Shown: positions 54,530 to 62,460 of the stretch, in pieces
Layout: each line of letters starts with the position of its first letter
Position numbering within the stretch: position 1 is the stretch's first letter
Source: Pirellulaceae bacterium
GTDB taxonomy: Bacteria; Planctomycetota; Planctomycetia; Pirellulales; Pirellulaceae
NCBI GenBank assembly: GCA_030681235.1
Contig: JAUXWY010000308.1
Span: 1-62,462, forward strand
Direction of reading: 5' to 3'
Length of the DNA: 62,462 nucleotides
The notes under the pieces: generated by a model
Seen by the model: the letters and a program-made list of their open reading frames with translations, nothing else
Databases searched by the model: none
What the model was told of the DNA's origin: nothing
Program-made: the position numbers and the translations under genes

Positions 54530-55118
54530 GAAATTCGGCCCTATACAAATCGAACCAAAGACAGTTGTCTGGCGTCAGCCGAAATCGACGTGTTTGGCGG
54601 ATCGACGGATGTCCATCATAGTCGGCTCTGCAGGAGCGGGGAATCATCGTCCCAAGTGACTAAACTTCGACCAGAAAAAATCTCGCAAACCCTGTCACGA
54701 CTTCGTAATAAAGTGGAGCGGATACGTTGGCCGCGCGACCCATTTTCTGCCTCCGGGCGACCGATATCGATCGCTTTTTTGGTGTTCCAATGCCGAATTG
54801 GGCATTTTTGAAACTAAATTCCAGTATTTGGGGCATGCACCCGGGACCTTCGGTTGGGATCTGGGTAGAAAAATTGGATTATTCCAGCATGGCCCCATGA
54901 CCGATCGGAAATTACTGAAAAATTGCTCAAGTTTTAGTGTTGACTGGGCGGACCCGCCGCCTACAGTGGTAGGAACAGCCTTGATTCGTCGGAGGCTTCG
55001 CCGAAAGAAAATTGTCCGGGTAGTGAGTTTTTGCGAAGCGGGACCCATCCGCGTGGGTGGTGCCTAGGGCCGGATTTTAGCAAGCGTCCGAGAAAGGTTG
55101 GCATGCAAAGGAATGAAC
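54530..55118. other. Leader and promoter region of csrA
   Basis: 589 bases with no gene I can support. It includes the csrA promoter at 54940-54967 and a leader of about 145 bases with hairpins (GGCGGACCCGCC; CGGAGGCTTCG) and several GGA motifs of the kind CsrA binds. Open frames here (plus 54798-55067, minus 54695-55048) look like shadows. Confidence 0.5.
54940..54967 (+). promoter_or_regulatory. Sigma-70-type promoter of csrA
   Basis: TTGACT (-35, 54940-54945), 16-base spacer, TACAGT (-10, 54962-54967). This leaves a leader of about 145 bases before csrA. Confidence 0.6.
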
Positions 55119-55349
55119 ATGTTGGTACTCTCAAGAAAGAAAAACGAAAGCATCGTCATTAACGATTCGATCTCGATTGTCGTGGTCGAAATTCGTGGCG
55201 ACAAGGTCCGATTGGGCGTCGAGGCGCCCAAAGATGTGACGGTGCATCGCAAAGAAGTGTATGACGCCATCAAGAGCTTTGATCTCAAACACGAATTGGC
55301 GTCGGACGGAAGTTCTGGGTCCGACGGTGGTTCCGAAAACGGTGGCTAG
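55119..55349 (+). CDS. csrA: Carbon storage regulator CsrA
   Basis: 76 residues from the ATG at 55119 (MLVLSRKKNESIVIN), with AAGGA six bases upstream. The ATG six bases earlier would add two residues. It has the full RNA-binding core (VVVEIRGDKVRLGVEAPKDV, then VHRKEVYDAI). The C-terminal 14 residues are Ser/Gly/Asp-rich and disordered. CsrA is a dimer that binds GGA motifs near ribosome-binding sites and blocks or stabilises mRNAs. The GGA in its own ribosome-binding site suggests autoregulation. Confidence 0.93.
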   Translation: MLVLSRKKNESIVINDSISIVVVEIRGDKVRLGVEAPKDVTVHRKEVYDAIKSFDLKHELASDGSSGSDGGSENGG

Positions 55350-55430
55350 CTCCGTCGCGTTGGATCAACGGCGGGCGCGGGGGCCTTTCGAGCGGTCGTT
55401 GCCACGTCACAAAATGTGAACCTAGAGCCT

Positions 55431-55458
55431 TGGACAAGTTTCTGTCTTCTGTTAAACT
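55431..55458 (+). promoter_or_regulatory. Candidate promoter of the tRNA-Glu gene
   Basis: TGGACA (55431-55436), 16-base spacer, TAAACT (55453-55458). The predicted start is about 50 bases ahead of the tRNA. Confidence 0.5.
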
Positions 55459-55516
55459 TGGCCCCAGTTCTGCGGAAAGTCTTGCCGATAGGTAGGATGC
55501 TCGCCACGGAGCAGAC

Positions 55517-55589
55517 GGCCCCTTCGTCTAGTGGTCTAGGACACCGCCCTTTCACGGCGGTAACACGGGTTCGAGTCCCGTAGGGGTCA
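55517..55589 (+). tRNA. tRNA-Glu (anticodon TTC)
   Basis: 73 bases. Acceptor GGCCCCT pairs with AGGGGTC (one G-T pair). The anticodon stem is CCGCC/GGCGG with loop CTTTCAC, so the anticodon is TTC. T-arm ACGGG-TTCGAGT-CCCGT. The 3' CCA is not encoded. Its 3' end is the left boundary of an integrated island, and the integrase gene runs into it from the other strand. Confidence 0.97.
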
Positions 55590-56832
55590 CTAATGGTTCA
55601 TTCACCACCCATCCCGGACCATCACCACCCGGTTTTTCTGGGGTTTCTTTCGTTTGGTCGATGGGCTCTAAGGGGCCTTGATTGCCATTGATGGGGGGAC
55701 CAATGGGGGGACGGAAATCAACCGCCCGTTGCCAATGTTCATCCGTGGTTTGCAGATAGTGTTTTTCCGCCACCGCCGAGGATTGGCCCAACCACTTGTT
55801 GATCACATGACTCGGGAACCGCTCTTGTAGTTCCGTTCGGCAGCTCGCCCGGCAGTTATTGAACGGCTTGGGCCACGACGCGATCCCGGCCCGCTCCAAA
55901 ATCCGATTGAATTGGGTTCGAAGGTTGTTCCCAAACGCACGCCGAGCCACTACGAATACCGCACCATCAACAGCTAGATCAAACGCATCGGCCAACACCG
56001 CCCGCACATCGGGGAACATCGGACAGAATCTCAATCCGGTTTTGGGGGCATCGATTCGCAGCCGTCCAGCATCCCAATCAATATCCGTCCACTTTAGCCC
56101 CATCACCTCCGACGGGCACCGCAGGCCACCGAACCGAGCCAACACGAAGATCACCTTCCAATCAATATCCGGGCACGCTTTAAGCACCTGGGCCGCCATC
56201 TTGCGATCAATAAACCGTTGGCGATCGGAGTTTGACTCGTCACCGCCTTTCAGTTCTTTAAACGGGGACGAAACCAACAGCCGATCCCGCACCGTTTCGG
56301 CCATCATCGTTTTCGCCCGTTTCGTATGCCTGGACACAGTAGCCGCCGCCAACCCACGCTCCCCACCGAGCCACCGCCGCCATCGTTCCGCATCGGCCGC
56401 CGTGATGGAATTGAGTAGCCGTTTCGCTCCAAAGTACTCCACCAACAGCCGCTCGGTTTGCTGATAGTTGATCACCGTGGTTTTTTTCACATCGGTTTTG
56501 CTCTCAACGAAATCAGCCAGGAACGCACCGAGGAATCGGCCCTTGTCACTCCGGGCACGTTCAGACACCGGATCAGCCAACCCCCACTCAACTAACGAAT
56601 CCCTAAGCTTACCCGTGGTTCCATTGGCCCATGCCAACGCCTTAGGCTCGGCGGCCTCATTCTTGGACCGAGCCAACGCCAATCGTTCTAAATGATCAGA
56701 AATTCTCTCGGCCATCCGCTCATCGTTTTTTGACTCACCCGCCACGTAAATCTCCCGCCGCTTTTTATCAACATAGAACCGAATCCTAAACCCGACTCGG
56801 CCATCACGATCCAATCGTTGCACACTTGCCAT
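55552..56832 (-). CDS. int: Tyrosine-family site-specific integrase of the tRNA-Glu island
   Basis: 426 residues from the ATG at 56832, with GGGGGAG seven bases upstream. There is a DNA-binding SAM-like part at about 95-185 and the catalytic domain at about 205-370. Catalytic residues: R238 (GGLRCPSE), K264, R328 (FNNCRAS), Tyr359 (AEKHYLQ). The usual His of HxxR is Asn325 and the usual LGH is LGQ (Gln350). This pattern is familiar in planctomycete integrases with an NxRAS motif. Residues 416-426 (TPTGLEPVLPP) and the stop are encoded inside tRNA-Glu, antisense. The element therefore integrated at the tRNA 3' end. Confidence 0.9.
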   Translation of the reverse strand: MASVQRLDRDGRVGFRIRFYVDKKRREIYVAGESKNDERMAERISDHLERLALARSKNEAAEPKALAWANGTTGKLRDSLVEWGLADPVSERARSDKGRFLGAFLADFVESKTDVKKTTVINYQQTERLLVEYFGAKRLLNSITAADAERWRRWLGGERGLAAATVSRHTKRAKTMMAETVRDRLLVSSPFKELKGGDESNSDRQRFIDRKMAAQVLKACPDIDWKVIFVLARFGGLRCPSEVMGLKWTDIDWDAGRLRIDAPKTGLRFCPMFPDVRAVLADAFDLAVDGAVFVVARRAFGNNLRTQFNRILERAGIASWPKPFNNCRASCRTELQERFPSHVINKWLGQSSAVAEKHYLQTTDEHWQRAVDFRPPIGPPINGNQGPLEPIDQTKETPEKPGGDGPGWVVNEPLVTPTGLEPVLPP

Positions 56833-56923
56833 AATCAAACTCCCCCTCTGTTCCGGAAAATCACAGTGGCGAGGACATCATCCCCCGAATTAACCACTAT
56901 CGGGATTCACACACGCCCCAAGG

Positions 56924-57000
56924 CATACTCAAAATACTCAAAACCACCTCATTCATTCACGTTTACACACCGCCTCCCATACTCAAAATACTCAAAACCA
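56924..57000. repeat. Pair of 23-base direct repeats
   Basis: Two copies 54 bases apart contain CATACTCAAAATACTCAAAA followed by CCA. Each is itself a doubled ATACTCAAA. The sequence before each (CACACGCCCC / CACACCGCC) is also similar. They could be arm-type integrase sites, excisionase sites or iterons. Confidence 0.75.
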
Positions 57001-57145
57001 GCCACACTCGCCACATCGACCAGGGCCAACCGTTCGCCATCTGTTCGATCCACTCCCCGAGCAAACTCGCGGATGGCAGCTCGTTCGCCCAAAATTCCAC
57101 GCCATCAATCAGATCATCGCGACACACTTTCAGCCGTCCGATCAT
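56963..57145 (-). CDS. Possible small protein between int and DUF3987
   Basis: 60 residues from an ATG (MIGRLKVCRDDLIDGVEFWA); the frame is open 24 codons further up without a good start. The first 40 residues look protein-like (mixed charge, helical). The last 15 (SMWRVWLVLSILSMGGGV) come from the direct repeat. It may be a real small gene or the end of a decayed one. Confidence 0.35.
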   Translation of the reverse strand: MIGRLKVCRDDLIDGVEFWANELPSASLLGEWIEQMANGWPWSMWRVWLVLSILSMGGGV

Positions 57146-57228
57146 GTCCCCGACGAGGGAATAGGCCGGGCGGTCATAGCACAGCCGCCCCGCATCTAAA
57201 AGACAGCGATACCCCGGCCCGGATCAAC

Positions 57229-58263
57229 TTAACCATCGACCTCAGGGCTCTGGGGGGCATCACAGCACCCCGTCCCTCCTGGCGGGTTTGCGATCCATGG
57301 ATGGCAATTGAACCGCAGACTAGGCCGCCCAGCTCGGCCACTATCATCATCCGCGGGCCGCAACCAGCCGCGATCCATCAACACCTCCAACGCACGATCC
57401 AGCCGTTTCTGATCATTGTCAAACCTTGATCGGAATTGTTGGCCAATGTCCCGCCGCGACATCTGGGCCGCCTCACGTTTTTGCAGCCAACGCAACACCG
57501 CATCCGCATCGACCACCGAACCATCATCCCCCGCCATCAACCCAATCGATGCTCGGGCGTGTGGGACGGCCCATTTTGCGATTGCCACGGCGGCATCGAT
57601 AGCTGCGGAATCCACCGGAATCAATCCCGCGTCAACGTCCAAAACAGGTCCAACCCACCGTGCCAAGTGGATCACCGCCGCCAGCCGAGCTGTTAAGCCG
57701 ACTAATTTGCCGCCCCAATCCGTCAAGCTCGCCAATACACCCTCAGGCCGCAACCATGTTTCGACTTCCGAGTCCCACGAATGGAATCGAGCATCCGCCT
57801 CGTGTGACAATAATAACTTCACGACTTGGTCGCCGTTTTGCCGGTCGCCCAATGCATGCAAATCCTGAAGCAACATTTTGTAATTGCTCTTTACCTCATC
57901 AGACACCGGCTCGGGTTGGATTTTTCGATAGCCGAGCGGACTCGGGGGCATAGCATACAGGAATCGCCCTAAAAGACCTCGCCCTCGGAACGCAGTATTC
58001 CCTGTGAGCCCTCGGATAACGTCCGGTTGCATAGCATAAGCCAGTGTCAGGCAACTCCGTTCCACCAAAACCGAGCGACGTCCAACTCGATCCACACTCA
58101 GATCCTCGCCTGCGTGCCCTTTGAGAAAAACATCAAAATTCGGGACTCCTTTCGTGTAACGGCCGCCCATCACCCCGAACAGTCCACCTTCGGCACCCGC
58201 CACAATCAGCCGTCCGCCTTGGGCCGCCAATTGCATCCCGGCCAGCATGTGCGGTATCGGCAA
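57229..58263 (-). pseudogene. DUF3987 primase/helicase-like gene, N-terminal part missing
   Basis: The 344-codon frame matches only the C-terminal half of DUF3987 proteins (AQGGRLIVAGAEGGLFGVM, PNFDVFLKGHAG, RRSVLVERSCLTLAYAMQPD, RGRGLLGRFLYAMPP). DUF3987 proteins are normally twice as long, with a P-loop ahead of this point. A TGA lies directly before the frame, and its first start is TTG (ATG at 58248). In another frame just upstream, ESRMIADTAH reads like the expected preceding sequence, so a frameshift or deletion is likely. The type is common on planctomycete integrative elements, where it may prime replication. Confidence 0.65.
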
Positions 58264-58684
58264 TCATCCGCGATTCCTGGTTCACGACAGCCCACGCGAG
58301 GGGGAAATGATCATGACCTTCTTTCGTCGAATCTTCGAAACTGCCTTGTGGATGGAACGATTGTCTGGTGCTAAACCAGCCTTCCAATACATCGTCACGA
58401 CCGCAGACTCGCCACCTGAGTACGCAAATTCAAACAGCAAGCCAACATGCCTCATACTCAGTGGAGATGACAGACTGTTGAAACGGAAGTACTGAACAAT
58501 TTGTTTTGTTAGTTGATTCAGGCACGTAGCTTGCGAGGCAAATGAACAATACCCGTCGAATTGATGTCTTGGCAAATCACGGCTGAAAAGCAATTCCGCG
58601 ATTTATTAATTGGCCAAAGACGTCCATTTTAAGGCAATAATCAGACTGGAATAATCCGCAGCAACGATTGAACGAGAGAATAGT
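58264..58684. other. Junction region between the DUF3987 remnant and the KAP gene
   Basis: 421 bases where base composition falls from GC-rich to clearly AT-richer. Minus-strand frames here (58133-58387 and 58282-58593) have some protein-like stretches (MRHVGLLFEFAYSGGESAVV) but no good start or family. They look like remains of element genes. The KAP gene promoter should lie near its right end. Confidence 0.45.
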
Positions 58685-60958
58685 ATGACTGAAAGCAAAA
58701 TTACTACGGCGATTCCTGAGGTTCTCTCCGATGAGAAACAACGCTGGGACACAGTGACTTCTCAACTCAACGCTGACCGGCCAATCAAAAAGCTTGAGGG
58801 AGATCTTCTGAATCGCGGTCCGTTTTGTTTTGCACTGGCCAATGCGATTAGGGAATGGAAAGGCGAACAAAGTCTCGTCATAGGCCTATATGGACCTTGG
58901 GGTAGCGGAAAGTCGTCAGTTAAAGACATCATTGTCTCCCTACTTCAGGCAAGCGACCCAAAACTTCCGATTATCGAATTCAACCCTTGGTTTTGGTCCG
59001 GAGAACATCGGTTAGTCTCTGCTTTTTTTGAAGAGATTGGTGCTGCTCTACCTTTCATAAAACACGGTGCCGACAATAAGGAACTTGGTAAGAAATGGAA
59101 GTCTTTTGCCGCTCGCATGACATTAGGCGGTACTGCACTGGGCCATCTAAAAACAGCAACTGAGGCGGCAGCGATTCCCTGGATTCCGCTGATATTGGGA
59201 ACTTTATCTGCCTCAGCAAATACCGCCGCGAATCTAGCTAAACAAGCGTCAATTGCACACGAATTAACTGATGACACTCCAATTCAAACGCTTAAGGAAC
59301 AACTATCAAAAGAGTTGAAGAAAATGGAAACCCCAATTCTTGTTGTACTTGACGATGTCGACCGCTTAACGACAGACGAAATAAGGCTCCTTTTTCGAGT
59401 TGTGAAAGCTAATGCTGATTTTCCGAATCTTGTATTTTTCATGCTTTATGATCGAACTGTTATAGAGAAGTCACTAGAAGGCCATATTGGAAGTAATGGC
59501 CGTGACTACATGGAGAAGATTGTTCAAGCCGGATTCGATGTGCCCTTGCCCGACCAAGAGTCATTGGACCGTGTGCTTTTCGAGGGTCTCGATGTGATTA
59601 TAGGTTCAGATCCGAATCGGATGAAGTTTAGTCAGGAAAGATGGCAACAGGTCTATTTGGACGGTCTTAGGCCGTTCTTTACGACTTTACGCGACGTGCG
59701 AAGGTTTTTGTCCAGCTTTGCGTTTCATGTTGGACTGTTCTTCAAGGAGAATCAGCTCGAAGTTAACATTGTTGACCTAATAGGAATAGAAGTTTTACGA
59801 GTCTTTGAGCCGAACCTGTATCGCGAACTGGCAAAACATCCGGAAATCATGCTTGGTCAGCAGAGTTTCGTCTTCCACGTTCAAGAGAAAGCGACCGACG
59901 CTCATCGGCAAAGGTTTGAGGAGTGGCAGAAGAATGCCGCTAAAGAGCATCTCAATGCGGTGAAAGAGCTGTCTCGTTGTTTGTTCCCTCAGATCGATTG
60001 GCTCCTAAAAAAATATAGTAAAGGCCCAGGGTTTGAGGCTGGCTGGCTTCGCGATTTACGTGTGTGCCATTCACAAGTATTTTGTCGTTACTTCTCACTT
60101 TTGGTTCCTGAGGTTGAAGTGTCGCAAGGATTCATAAGAAATCTTCTTGCGGTATCACATGATCGGACCCAGTTTAGAGATTTGCTAAAGGAACTAGGTT
60201 CACCGGACCGAATTTCATCCGCCCTAAATCGCTTCGAAGCACATGCGGAGGATGTTGAGTTCGCCAATGCAGCAGAAGTTGTGCACGCACTTTTTGAGAT
60301 TGGAGATTTGCTGACTTCCGAAAAGGCTGAACCGTTTAACGCGTCAGCTCATAACTATGCGTGCCGGATCATAAACACAATCCTTAGGAAGGAGCCTGAC
60401 GTGTTGAAACGCTCAAAGGTTGCTATCAAGTGCTTGGATGAAACCACCGCAATTTGGGTCCCTTGTCAGTTTGTGGCCCGGGAGGAGCATACGGACGGCA
60501 CACCGCTGAGTCACGATCGAGATGTCTTCGATGAAATCGCAATCAAAAGTGCTACGAAGATTTGTGCTAGAAAGATTCGTGATGCAGCAAAAAGTGCAGC
60601 CATCATTGGTGACCGACTGCCATTCTATTTGTTTCGATGGAAGGACTGGTCAGGCAACGACGAACCGAAGAGGTGGGTGAAACGTTACATACATTCTCCT
60701 GTAAACGCTTTATCTTTCGTCGCCTCAATGTCACATGAAGTTCACGTCCGGAGTGGAAAAACTTCGTCGAGCTACCTAAAGGTTGATTTGAAGGATATTA
60801 AATCGTTTGTAGATTTGAATCTCTTGAAGAATAAGTTGAAGGTCTATCTTGCCGATGTCATTACTCCGGAACACCAAGAAACAGCAAGCCAATACGCGGA
60901 CGTTATCAATGCTGCGAAGGCCGCCTTCTCCCATCTTACACATGAAAACAGATTATGA
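58685..60958 (+). CDS. KAP-family P-loop NTPase
   Basis: 757 residues; the ATG has GAGAGAA five bases upstream. Walker A is GPWGSGKS (residues 70-77). The KAP signature FNPWFWSG is at 99-106. A hydrophobic stretch lies at 160-185 between the Walker motifs, as expected for KAP proteins, which carry a membrane hairpin there. Walker B is LVVLDDVDRL (219-228). The C-terminal 400 residues are helical. KAP NTPases include the F-plasmid phage-exclusion protein PifA and are common in defense islands. The gene is 41 bases ahead of the HEPN gene, same strand, and both are AT-richer than the chromosome. Confidence 0.85.
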   Translation: MTESKITTAIPEVLSDEKQRWDTVTSQLNADRPIKKLEGDLLNRGPFCFALANAIREWKGEQSLVIGLYGPWGSGKSSVKDIIVSLLQASDPKLPIIEFNPWFWSGEHRLVSAFFEEIGAALPFIKHGADNKELGKKWKSFAARMTLGGTALGHLKTATEAAAIPWIPLILGTLSASANTAANLAKQASIAHELTDDTPIQTLKEQLSKELKKMETPILVVLDDVDRLTTDEIRLLFRVVKANADFPNLVFFMLYDRTVIEKSLEGHIGSNGRDYMEKIVQAGFDVPLPDQESLDRVLFEGLDVIIGSDPNRMKFSQERWQQVYLDGLRPFFTTLRDVRRFLSSFAFHVGLFFKENQLEVNIVDLIGIEVLRVFEPNLYRELAKHPEIMLGQQSFVFHVQEKATDAHRQRFEEWQKNAAKEHLNAVKELSRCLFPQIDWLLKKYSKGPGFEAGWLRDLRVCHSQVFCRYFSLLVPEVEVSQGFIRNLLAVSHDRTQFRDLLKELGSPDRISSALNRFEAHAEDVEFANAAEVVHALFEIGDLLTSEKAEPFNASAHNYACRIINTILRKEPDVLKRSKVAIKCLDETTAIWVPCQFVAREEHTDGTPLSHDRDVFDEIAIKSATKICARKIRDAAKSAAIIGDRLPFYLFRWKDWSGNDEPKRWVKRYIHSPVNALSFVASMSHEVHVRSGKTSSSYLKVDLKDIKSFVDLNLLKNKLKVYLADVITPEHQETASQYADVINAAKAAFSHLTHENRL

Positions 60959-60999
60959 GCAAGAGCTAATCTGTCAGTTCATTCGCATCCATTAAGACC

Positions 61000-62460
61000 A
61001 TGTTTTTTCTAGAAGGGAAGAGGCCTGTGAAACATCAAAAGGCTGCGATTTTTATATTCGAAAATGAGCCTGGAACCTATTGCGGTACGGTTTTTTTGGA
61101 TGATGTCAATGTTCCGTGCTTTGAACTGTTTATGCATCGCCAATATGCAAAGGTGCTTAGTGTCGAGGCAGGCACAAGATTCAATTATGTCGATGCGGTA
61201 ACTGATCGCCTAGAACATTTTAGGTTCTATGGGACGAGAGCCGCAGAGCCGGGCAATTTTGGTGGCGAGATGATCGTACAGCGGTTCTTCCCAGAATACG
61301 CGATATCTTCCCGACGAAGTATTGACTACCCAACGTCCCCAAGAAATAAGGACACAGTGTTCAAGAACGTAACACTTGAAATTGGTGGCCTCAACGAGTG
61401 GCTACAAATCTCGCCTGGGGGATCAATTGACGATGAGCTTACGGGAAGTATTGCGGGGCGATTACGAATTAGCTCCCTAAACAAATCTTCGCGTCAATCT
61501 TTAGAACAAATTGAGACAACCCAAACAAGGCACCTTTTGACTGTCGAATTGGAATTCTCGTCCCAAAAAAGTATACCCGAGTTAATTGGTGTTGTGCAAT
61601 CAATTTGGCGGTTTTTTACATTCTTGTCTTGCCGAAATGTGCGAATAGCGGACATAATCCTACCGAGGGATAAAGGCCAGTCGATACGTTACTTGCCAGA
61701 TTATCGACTGTTCGCAACAATGTCTTATAAACGGTTTAAGCCGATTGAAGATATTTGGTTGCAACCGCTATTGTCGGACGGTAAGCAACTGCAAGAGCAA
61801 GTCGGAAGGTGCTTCTCCAAATGGGTGGAGTTTGAACGAAAGCACTGTAAATCGATCGAATTCTTTTTGGAATCGCTATTATCACCTCATCTGAGTCGTG
61901 ACGCGGTCTTTTGTCTGATCATGTTTATTGTTGAAAGCTTATTTAAGTCGCCGACGGTAAGCCAATCGGAAGAAGAGAACAATCAGAAATTTTCTGACGA
62001 AGTTCTTGCAAATTGTCCGCCAGAACACAAAAGTCGGTTGACAGGACTCTTTGCGTACAACTTAAGCAGGACTTCATTTTTTGATAAGCTCCGCGGTATT
62101 CTAGAGAATCTCCGTCCGATGGTTCCTCAGATTGACGAACTCTGCATTGACGGCATTGCAAGGAACGCAAAGAACAACCGTCACGCACTAGTGCATAACT
62201 TGAGCAAAAATAAGGTGGCGTCCGGCCAAGAGTTGGACTTTCTAATTAGCCTGTTTCGAATCGCGATAGATGGTCGAATCCTAGAAGAAATCCAGCTTCC
62301 CAAGACGGTTGTATCTGAGGCGTTGCAAGTACAATACATCTGTAAGCGTCCACCACAGGCATTATTGACAGGTTTCCTATTCTGGGCGGGTCTTCATTAC
62401 CCCGCTTCCACGAAAGGAACGAACTATGTCCGATGCCAATGTGCGTGCTCAGCTTGTTGA
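61000..62460 (+). CDS. ApeA-like HEPN-domain protein, putative anti-phage RNase
   Basis: 486 residues; a GTG at 61027 with GGGAAGAGG just ahead is an alternative start. The N-terminal 290 residues form a beta-rich domain resembling the ApeA N-terminal domain (IFIFENEPGTYCGTVFLDD, VTLEIGGLNEWLQIS). The C-terminal part is helical and carries the HEPN RNase motif RHALVH (R394-x4-H399), preceded by RNAKNN. ApeA is an abortive-infection HEPN RNase acting on tRNA in E. coli. It follows the KAP NTPase at 41 bases. The last 35 bases overlap the next start. Family is by pattern; activity is inference. Confidence 0.72.
   Translation: MFFLEGKRPVKHQKAAIFIFENEPGTYCGTVFLDDVNVPCFELFMHRQYAKVLSVEAGTRFNYVDAVTDRLEHFRFYGTRAAEPGNFGGEMIVQRFFPEYAISSRRSIDYPTSPRNKDTVFKNVTLEIGGLNEWLQISPGGSIDDELTGSIAGRLRISSLNKSSRQSLEQIETTQTRHLLTVELEFSSQKSIPELIGVVQSIWRFFTFLSCRNVRIADIILPRDKGQSIRYLPDYRLFATMSYKRFKPIEDIWLQPLLSDGKQLQEQVGRCFSKWVEFERKHCKSIEFFLESLLSPHLSRDAVFCLIMFIVESLFKSPTVSQSEEENNQKFSDEVLANCPPEHKSRLTGLFAYNLSRTSFFDKLRGILENLRPMVPQIDELCIDGIARNAKNNRHALVHNLSKNKVASGQELDFLISLFRIAIDGRILEEIQLPKTVVSEALQVQYICKRPPQALLTGFLFWAGLHYPASTKGTNYVRCQCACSAC

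Larger units (their letters stand above)
56833..57228. other. Gap between integrase and DUF3987 gene
   Basis: 396 bases. It carries two copies of a 23-base direct repeat (56924-56946 and 56978-57000) with similar flanks, and the small minus-strand open frame at 56963-57145. It may be the excision or control region of the element. Confidence 0.45.

Noticed and set aside
54695-55067. Two overlapping opposite frames ahead of csrA
   Set aside because: They cover a clear promoter and leader; neither has a start signal or family pattern.
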